The position numbers and the translations under genes are program-made. Below, piece by piece: positions 56,796 through 64,000 of a stretch of 64,000 nucleotides of DNA; positions within the stretch are counted from its first letter, which is position 1; each line of letters starts with the position of its first letter. Below the pieces are notes generated by a model. That model did no database searches and had not been told where the DNA came from. It worked only from the letters and a program-made list of their open reading frames with translations. This DNA comes from Oidiodendron maius Zn. Lineage: Eukaryota; Ascomycota; Leotiomycetes; Myxotrichaceae. The stretch lies in NCBI GenBank assembly GCA_000827325.1, contig KN832881.1, positions 1,262,616-1,326,615 on the forward strand. The letters are read 5' to 3'.

Positions 56796-58196
56796 ATGTC
56801 GAGTTCTTCACATCCCTTGATCCATCCCACTGCCGGCGCGTGCTCTATGACTGAGAACTGCTCAGAGACACGCCTTTGCCATATCGCTGCGAGATGAAAT
56901 CAAAAAGACAAAGCTGACCTGTGCTATTACCAGAATACCCTTTGTACCCCCACATCCTGCTGCGCTACCTCCAGGAGAGCCGGAGAAGTATTCAGAGAAT
57001 GGGCGCTTATACCATAGCTTTCGGAAGGGAAAGTACATGTTGCCATGCGACGAGGTAAGAAATTCCGCCTTCCTCGTCCTCCTTTTGGTTCTGGGACTCC
57101 CGGCTAAGGGCAAGGCGTGAAGGCCGAAATGGATCGCATGGACATCTTTCACAAATTCTTCACCGTTGCCAGGCAAGACCGGCTTCATTCTATCCCATTT
57201 ACTGGGCCTTATGAGCGAGGACCCCGAATCTTGGACCTAGGGACGGGGACAGGAATTTGGGCAATTGATATGGGAGAGTGAGCAGCACACTCCCCAACCT
57301 AGAGGAATCAATTTCCAATGCCCGTGGCAATTACTGACATTGTCCATATAGCAAATACCCGACTGCTGAGATCCTGGGAGTAGATCTGTCTCTCGAGCAG
57401 CCTACAATGTATGGCCCTGGCATGGTTTCTAAGTCCCCGTACTGACTTTTGATCAGTAGCACACGCCCCAATATTGCCTTTAGCCGACAAGACATCGAGT
57501 CACCGTGGATTGGTTGGGGTGAGAGTTCGTGGGATTTGATACATATGCGAATGCTTGACGGTAGCATCACAAGCTGGCTAGACATATACCAGAAGATCTA
57601 CGAGTAAGAATCCTCCTCCTCCAATTTACGCAATACTAAATTTCCGCGAGCCACCTGCGGCCTGGGTCTGGATGCCTCGAACATGTCGAAATTGATATGG
57701 CACCACGCTCGGAAGATGGTGCGCTCTTGGCCAATTCCAAATTAGCCAACTGGCATCGACTCGTTTCGGACGCAATAGAGCGAGCGTATCGCCCGCTGGC
57801 CTACAAAACGGACACCCAGGGTCTACTAGCAACGCGAGGCTTTGTCGACATCCAAGAGCAAATCATCAAGATTCCCCTAAATTCATGGCCTGCTGACCCA
57901 GAACAGAAAGATGTCGGACGGTGGTATAACGTTGCTTTCGCGCAAGGGCTGGAGGCTATGAGCTTGGCTCCGCTGACCCGAATGTATAACTGGGAGCCAG
58001 CCGCAGTCGTTAAGCTATGCTCCGAGGTCAAGCAGGAAATCGGCTCAAAAAAGTTTCGCGCATACTGCAATATGTTGGTCTCCTGTATCCCTTTTCCTCT
58101 TGCGTTCATGGAGTGCAAATTTTTCATAATAATAGTGCTAACGATATCAACGAAAATAGGCATATTTGGACAGCCCGTCGCCCTGCAGCCGCCTAA
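56796..58196 (+). CDS. LaeA-like SAM-dependent methyltransferase
   Basis: Seven exons: 56796..56839, 56934..57054, 57123..57277, 57352..57408, 57457..57603, 57651..58073 and 58160..58196; 327 residues, phase kept throughout. The N-terminal [20 protein letters not shown], then [13 protein letters not shown] motif I ([15 protein letters not shown]), [56 protein letters not shown] and the final HIWTARRP are hallmarks of the LaeA/LlmF/VipC group. These nuclear velvet-associated methyltransferases control secondary metabolism and development. It differs from classical LaeA by a short N-terminus. The first exon is the weakest part (donor GTGCTC), so the start is uncertain. The acceptor of exon 5 is a tandem CAGTAG. 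Branch sites CTGAC/CTAAC are clear in most introns. Confidence 0.85.
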
Positions 58197-60283
58197 ACTG
58201 TTGACCGCTCATCATGCAGCAATGACATTGCTGCGGTATTTCGGTTTGGTACCCACCGGCGGTGAATTTTGTTCCGCCGAGCTCGCAGTTGAATATGGGG
58301 AGCAGTACAGCCATCTTAGTAGGCGTCCGGACATAGCCTTTTATCCGGGCCAGCGCATGAGGCACACCTGCTTGCGCGCGCATACGATGCCTGCTCCGTA
58401 TGCAGCTGCACCTCTAAGCGCCTGCAATCTCAACGATACTGTACAGCTGGCACTATCTCCCTAGTCAGGGTGTCTTCGGGCGATTTCTCAGGCAGGCCAA
58501 TTGGGAAGGTGTGTTTCCCATCCCAGGATTGCTTACCTGCGCGTATATGCGGAGTGACTTTAACTGATCGCGGCATTGGTCGATAAGCGTGACGGCAAAT
58601 CGAGGTTCGCCTTCTCCAGATCCTCGACGAACCTCGGATGGAAGTTGAAGTTGGCTCTTGTGTACCACCGATCAACGCGGCCCGAAGCGGAACACGGACG
58701 TGGCCGTCGAGTGGAGACTGGACTCTGGTTTTCGTTCCGCCTCGTTTGACTCCCGCAGATCCGCTTTAGCCAACCTTGGCTTCAGCGAGAAAGGCTAAAT
58801 CGAAGAGGCTTCACGTCACACAACGTTGGGTGGAGTTGCACATGCCTTTCATTGTTACACAAAGGCTGGAAACGTCTTAGCGCGCTGCAACGGATCATAC
58901 CCAACATTGCAACTCTAACCACTTTGTCGCATGTACAGTCGCTCATGGCCGTGTGTATGCGTTCGACAGCCAATCGCTCGATGGAAAGATGGCTGTCCTG
59001 TACGGGACAAGCGTGAGAGAATTGTCAACTTCCATGTCGCGGTCCTTTTGTTACGAAGATCAGGGTGGGAACGGCTGTCTTACCCGGCAACAATCTGTCA
59101 TCAATGATAGGCAGTGCGAACTGCCTTTCGTTACTCACTAGTTCGCCCCCCCATATTGTTGGTATGAAGGGGTTCTTGTATCTGTATGCACTCACGAAAG
59201 GGGTTAGATTCGGCGTATGAGAAAATGGGAAAATGGGATGGGAAGCGGACAGGAATAGACAGGAAGAGAAAAAAGGAAAGGAAATAGGTCAAGGGGACTG
59301 GAAAATGGAAAATAATGAGATTCGATTTGATTATCCGGGCACGGGGAACCAGCCTGGACCACTGTCGTGGGAAGACCCATTCAACTTGAAGCCCTTCTTA
59401 GGTTTGAGAGTGCCTTCTCTTAGTCCTTCGATATGAATTGGGCCACTGCATGACTAGAAACCAACACCCCTCACTTTAGTAGGGGCTATATTCTCTCTTT
59501 TCTCAATCTTGTCGTTCCTTTTTTTTTGTGCGACATTATAGATTTCCCATCTGCTCTACCCCTTCTATGCACAGCACATGATATTGTGGATGGTTTCACA
59601 GGACCCGCCATATGGAGAACAAGATCAGCAAATAGCCAACCAACTGCAGAATTGCGTAAACCAATACTGGTCAACCCACTTGGTCCGTCTGCCGTGCAGC
59701 ACGGAGTGGTGCCAGCTCCAACCGCGCGTCTAACGACAGCCTCGTCTTGAAACAGAAATAGCATTCGCACATGGCAGCCACGGATCTGCTCCATTCATAG
59801 CCCTTAAACTGCTACTTGGTGGAGATTGTACCACTTAGTATGATTTGCTACGTGCAGGAACAAGTGTGGGCCCATAGATCTGCATAGAGCAATGCTCTAG
59901 TCTACGAAGTACCGCGACCAGGCAACACCACGTAGCCGCGCGGTTCGCATGAGGGGATCTTCTAGTTGGGATTTTATGTCAGTACCCATTGCAATTTATA
60001 TCTGTGATGCAGAAATCGCCTTCGACTCGGGCATGTATCTTCATATAGATGTTTTTCGACTTGTCGATAGCGAGAGTTCTTAACACAGCAAGATGCAGCA
60101 GAATTTCAGAACCCCTCAAAGAGGCGTTGTCCATATGCTAATTATCACAATCCCGACACTAGTCTAGTTGGACTCAAAAGGCTGTGGGACTTTAGCTACT
60201 CGTATGCTCTTCTTTACATCGGAAAAATGAAAGGACGTAAATAATGGAGACTAGGAGTACATCAATCTTCCCAATACTAAACA
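58197..60283. other. Gene-poor stretch between convergent genes, nothing supported
   Basis: 2.1 kb between the LaeA-like gene and the convergent xylulose reductase gene. Short frames only, none with motif or good composition. Confidence 0.45.
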
Positions 60284-61418
60284 TTACTTTTCATTTGGCC
60301 CAGCAATCAAAACCTTGATGCCCTTCCCGGCCTTCACGCTCTTGAAGGCTTCCTCCGCCTCCTTGAAGCTCACTGTACCAGTGATCAACTTCTTAACATC
60401 AATCACACCTCGGCTAACCAAGTCCACAGCTAATCTGTAATCCCCGCTGCCATATCTGAAGCTGCCCTTCGCAGTGACCTCTTTCAGGCACAGCTCCATT
60501 ATCGGAAACGTTATATCGGGTTTGCCCATTCCACCCTGAACGTACACACCACCTCTGCGTACAACATGGAGGGAGGTCTGAATTGAAGGCTCAGCGCCGG
60601 ATGCATCAATGACGGCGTCAGCTCCCTCTCCCAGCTCCGCCTCCTTTATCAACCGAGCTGCGTTCTCCTCTGCGGATACTCTTTCCGGGGTAAACGAGTG
60701 TGTGGCGGCGTATTCCCTCGCGAACTCGAGCCTCGACGGCTGGATATCAACTGTAACGATTTTCGCCGCCCCATATGCCTTCACGACTGCGCAGCAGAGA
60801 AGTCCCACTGGGCCTGCACCCATCACCACTACACTTTGCCCCGGCTTGATCTCGGCCTGTTTTACTATATGGACTGCGACGGCAAGCGGCTCGATCAGCG
60901 CACCTTCTTGCAAAGATATGTGATCTGGAAGCTTATAGCAGAAGTCTTCAGGTGATGTATAGAAACCCGCAAGCGTGCCGTCGTAAGGCGGAGTCGCAGC
61001 AAAGTGCATATCTGGGCAGAGATTGTAATGCCCTGACAAGCACGCGGGGCAGCGTCTACAAGGGTATCCCGGTTCCAGGGCAACTCGATCGCCGGGCTTT
61101 AGGGTCTTAACTTTTGATCCCACCGAAAGGACAGTTCCAGCAGATTCGTGGCCGAGAACCATGGGATCCTTCAGAATAAAGGAGCCAATGCGCCCCTCGG
61201 ACCAGTAATGCACATCGCTACCACAGATGCCGGTGTAGTTGATAGCGAGGAGAACATCGTATGGAGAGCCAACCGTAGGTTTAGGTCTCTCCTCAAAACT
61301 GACGCCGTAAGGTTTGTTGAGTATAAATGAAAGATTCTACCCAAAGTTGTTAGGTGGTGCTCCGTGAGGTGATGGTGGGGTAGCTTACACTATCTCCGAT
61401 GGAATCCGCCATTGTCAT
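60284..61418 (-). CDS. D-xylulose reductase / xylitol dehydrogenase (zinc MDR)
   Basis: Exons 61418..61389 and 61336..60284, 360 residues. It is a complete medium-chain dehydrogenase: catalytic zinc site C48 (GICGSDVHYW), H73 and E74 (LGHESAG); structural zinc cysteines C103, C106, C109 and C117 (CRRCPACLSGHYNLC); Rossmann GAGPVG at 183-188; and D207 after the second strand, which indicates NAD+ rather than NADP+ use. The HYWSEGRIGSFI and GTLAGFYTSPEDFCYKLPD motifs fit xylitol/sorbitol dehydrogenases. It oxidises xylitol to D-xylulose in pentose catabolism in the cytosol. L-arabitol or sorbitol dehydrogenase is the main alternative. The first exon is only ten codons. Confidence 0.9.
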
Positions 61419-62302
61419 AATTCAATTGCGCTACAACACGTGTGGAAAGTCGACTCGAGGAAAATGAGGAAATGAAAATCCTCACTTCCAGGAAAGCTCT
61501 TCCCTTTTGTACGCGGTCGCGTGGTGGAAACAAAATTATGATATTGGTCGAGGGAAAACCCCACGTACCATTTATCCGGAGCTATGTCATCTCTACTTTT
61601 ATCCGCCCCAATAGGAGAAGCAAGAACACCTTACACGTGATGGTAAAAGAAACGCCTCCGACGAAGAATAAAATGGGAGATCCCTAGCTCTGCGGATATC
61701 TTTCGTAGTGCTCTGGTTGGACTGTGGCAGCTAAGGACTCCCTCACCTGTCGCACTGAATCACGGTGTGTTCGACTTGTTTTGGTCAATCACGAGGGTCC
61801 AGGCGAAGCCTGGTACAGCACCTTACCGTACCTCTACGTACCTTCCCACACTTACTTTGACAGCTATTGCAAGTTGCTTAGTTTGGGCTACGAAAATAAG
61901 CTGACTCAGAATTGCTTCTATTATCAATAGAAGTTCTCAATCTTGCCAGGTAGATATCATTTCCCAGGCCCCCAAGATTGTGCCGCAAGTCGGCGCAAAT
62001 GTATATGAGTGGTCGAGTGTCACATATTCCTCAGCCCCTTTTCTAAGCGAGCATCCGCTAGCCCAAGATCGAATCCCGATATCCATCACTCACCATAAGG
62101 CAACCTAGAAATACGTACATCTCACGCTTCAATTCAATCGAAACCCAGAGTAGTCACTCAGCCACACGCTTAGGAGTGAATGCTTACACTCTTTTAGCTA
62201 AACCGTGCCCCACTCGCCAATATATGACCTGGCCCGGTAGCTGGATCATGCACTTTCACGGACAGCAGTGAAATAGTTCTTGCTTCTCTTCTAAGTCTCG
62301 CA
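61419..62302. other. Divergent intergenic region, nothing seen
   Basis: 884 bp between the xylulose reductase (minus) and alpha/beta hydrolase (plus) starts. It contains both promoters; no site assigned. Confidence 0.45.
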
Positions 62303-63285
62303 ATGCCTTTCGCAACTATTCCATCTAAGCCGCAGGCTCCGCTTGCCTACAAGTTATTCGAGTCAAGCGGGAGTGCAGATTCTCCATTGGTTGTCTTCAT
62401 CAACGGCCTTGGGCTGCCATCCATATCATGGGAAACTGCAATATCCCTCTTACAAGAGTCAGCCACATCCATGAAGCCAAAAATTCTCACATACGATCGT
62501 TATGGCCAAGGAGATACGACGGCCAGCGATCCCACTGATCAACAGCCTGGGAAAGACCCTGCCTATGGACACGACGTCAACGATGTAGTGCATGATCTTC
62601 ATGAGCTCCTTCAAGTTGTAGCACCTAATAGTACTCGCTTCGTATTTGTCGCCGCAAGTATTGGAGTACACATCGCCCGTCTATATGCAGATAAATATCC
62701 AGGAATCGTGGAAGGTCTCCTATTTCTTGATTCCAATGTCGGCAATCAAGAATTCACAGACTTCTGGCCAAACCCTCACGCAGCAGATTTCCAACCAAGT
62801 GATGTCTTAAGTGAGGATTGCACTCTGGAGCAGTATAAAGCAGCCTATGCTAAGTTGGGGATGATGTTTGACTCGGATGTCAAAAATCCCGAGGGACTAG
62901 ACCGCCGTAATATCAAGATGTTGCTCCCAGAACCTTCCGTGCCAAAACTGAACGGTTCAAATGGCAAGGGTCCATGGTTGACAGTAGCGGGACACGATCC
63001 TGACTTTTTTGTGGAGGAGAACTTTGAGAAGCTAAAGATCCCCAGGAGTATCACTAAGAAGTACACGCAGCCGTAAGTCTAAGTACCGGCCCACTTTAGA
63101 TATGAAACTGATAATTTCGCAGCGGGTGGCACAACTACAATGAAGGATTATTAAAGCTCACTGAGCTCGATAGATCTAGGGGAGTCATCTTTGCTTCTAA
63201 GAGTGGCCATTTCATCCAGAAAGACAATCCCCAATTTGTGGCTACTGAGTTAGAGGATCTCCTGCAGAAGGTCGAGAGCAACTAG
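62303..63285 (+). CDS. Alpha/beta hydrolase
   Basis: Exons 62303..63072 and 63123..63285, 310 residues. The fold is evident from LVVFINGLGLPSISWE (oxyanion strand), YDRYGQGDT, a nucleophile elbow FVFVAASIGVHIARLYADKY with Ser119 (AASIG instead of the common GxSxG), LLFLDSNVG, and the C-terminal catalytic histidine region SKSGHFIQKDNP with His286. The second exon is needed for that histidine. The acid residue is not certain. Substrate is unknown; the family includes esterases, lipases and epoxide hydrolases. No signal peptide, so cytosolic. Confidence 0.87.
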
Positions 63286-63707
63286 GTTAATATCGAAACC
63301 AGACTAAGCCCACGTGGCCCATTTTGTTTATGTTTCGTAATATAGAATGAGACAACTATTCCCAACTTATCTATAGTAGTTAGTGTAGGTGCTCGAGATG
63401 AAGGTTCCCTTCGCGATTGCGCTGTAACGCAGAAAGGAATTGGAACTAGTAGTTTAAGTGGACGGTAAGATTCTTAAGTATCATGCATTCTCACTCTAGG
63501 GAGTCTAACCTCGAAAGAGAACACTCTGGACATATTCAAATATGTCAATCTGCCGTATCAATAGCATCTAGCGAACTCCTTATGGCTTCAAAGCCGGCCA
63601 TGACAGAAAATAAAGATGCCAATCCACGCTAAAGGAGGATCCCGCGGAAAACGATCAAGGCTATTCGATTCGCAACCCCCTCGCCACTACTCGGTGTTAC
63701 TTTTACA
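63286..63707. other. Intergenic, nothing seen
   Basis: 422 bp between the hydrolase and a probable convergent gene at the right edge; expected to hold 3' ends. Confidence 0.45.
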
Positions 63708-63946
63708 CTACCCATGGTAGTTGTTCCAGTCGTCCTCGCTGTAAGATTGGTTGGTATTGCCTAAAGAGGTTTTGGTCGTCATTGAAGCAGGCACCGGGTC
63801 AGCACCTGATGGGTAAGGGTGAAGAAAGAGAGCTAGAATCCATGGCGAAGCTGGAAATATAGATTCATCTCCAGCAGGAAGAAAGCTAATCTTGATAGGA
63901 CGAGTCTCAATTGGGGGTATGGGACTAGCTTGTTGAAGAGTTCTGG
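63708..63946 (-). CDS. Probable terminal exon of an unrecognised minus-strand gene (continues beyond window)
   Basis: An open segment of about 79 codons, minus strand, ends at a TAG at 63710..63708. It reads through RPIKISFLPAGDESIFPASP, WILALFLHPYPSGADPVPAS and ends GNTNQSYSEDDWNNYHG. The frame is closed just upstream by a stop, but a good acceptor (CGTTTCAG at 63954..63947) allows it to be a last exon. Composition is protein-like and there is no competing gene. I do not recognise the family. The upstream part of the gene would be mostly outside the window. Confidence 0.35.
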
Positions 63947-64000
63947 CTGAAACGAGGGTCTGGCTCGGTGAAGTTTAACCTTGACCTGGACATACTTAGA

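Noticed and set aside
56367-56897. Plus-strand 176-codon frame upstream of the LaeA-like gene
   Set aside because: It overlaps the probable leader and first exon of the methyltransferase in another frame, and its composition is not protein-like.
62060-62080. Sequence resembling a tRNA B box (GATCGAATCCC)
   Set aside because: No matching A box at the right distance upstream, and no cloverleaf could be drawn.

Overview
This window is nuclear DNA from a filamentous ascomycete (Pezizomycotina). Nearly every gene gives its best reading only after removal of short spliceosomal introns, mostly 44-150 nt, with CTAAC/CTGAC-type branch points. The recognisable products are fungal housekeeping proteins plus fungal-only families: a LaeA-like methyltransferase, a sterol glucosyltransferase tail with ubiquitin-interacting motifs, Rcf2 and a Mid2-like wall protein. 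I cannot settle the class (Eurotiomycetes or Leotiomycetes are my guesses). I saw no tRNA, rRNA, CRISPR array, transposon or virus-like element.

Layout. 1-1.7 kb is the 3' part of a sterol glucosyltransferase-like gene. 3.4-6.0 kb is an unrecognised Cys-rich protein. 7.2-10.1 kb is a divergent pair, a Vps3844-family membrane protein and a probable mitochondrial protein. 11-14.6 kb has a small membrane protein and a proline-rich protein with a hydrophobic tail. 14.8-16.4 kb is UTP11 head-to-head with CMC1. 18.7-19.5 kb is RCF2. 20-24.4 kb is a kelch protein head-to-head with DUS3. 25.1-27.8 kb is a BAP31-family ER protein and a Mid2-like membrane protein. 30.4-32.9 kb is a six-exon fungal protein of unknown role. 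35.0-38.8 kb is RPB10 head-to-head with NAN1/UTP17. 39.1-44.6 kb is a 2OG oxygenase, a tiny zinc-finger protein, an AT-hook protein and a DUF1479 dioxygenase. 45.2-49.6 kb is TFIIA large subunit and CDC20. 50.3-52.7 kb is a kelch-BTB protein. 52.7-60.3 kb is a long sparse stretch holding one seven-exon LaeA-like gene. 60.3-63.3 kb is D-xylulose reductase and an alpha/beta hydrolase. A likely terminal exon of another minus-strand gene lies at the right edge.

How the genes relate. There is no metabolic cluster and no obvious new multi-gene system. Housekeeping functions recur: rRNA processing (UTP11, NAN1), transcription (RPB10, TFIIA), tRNA modification (DUS3), respiratory-chain assembly (CMC1, RCF2) and the cell cycle (CDC20). 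Many are head-to-head pairs with 200-500 bp between start codons, so shared promoters are likely. The points most worth a second look are a GC-AG intron, a six-copy UIM array on the glucosyltransferase-like protein, the isolated LaeA-like gene, the Cys-rich unknown, the helix-hairpin-helix plus AT-hook protein and the edge exon. All gene models are hand-spliced from the sequence and have not been tested against transcripts.
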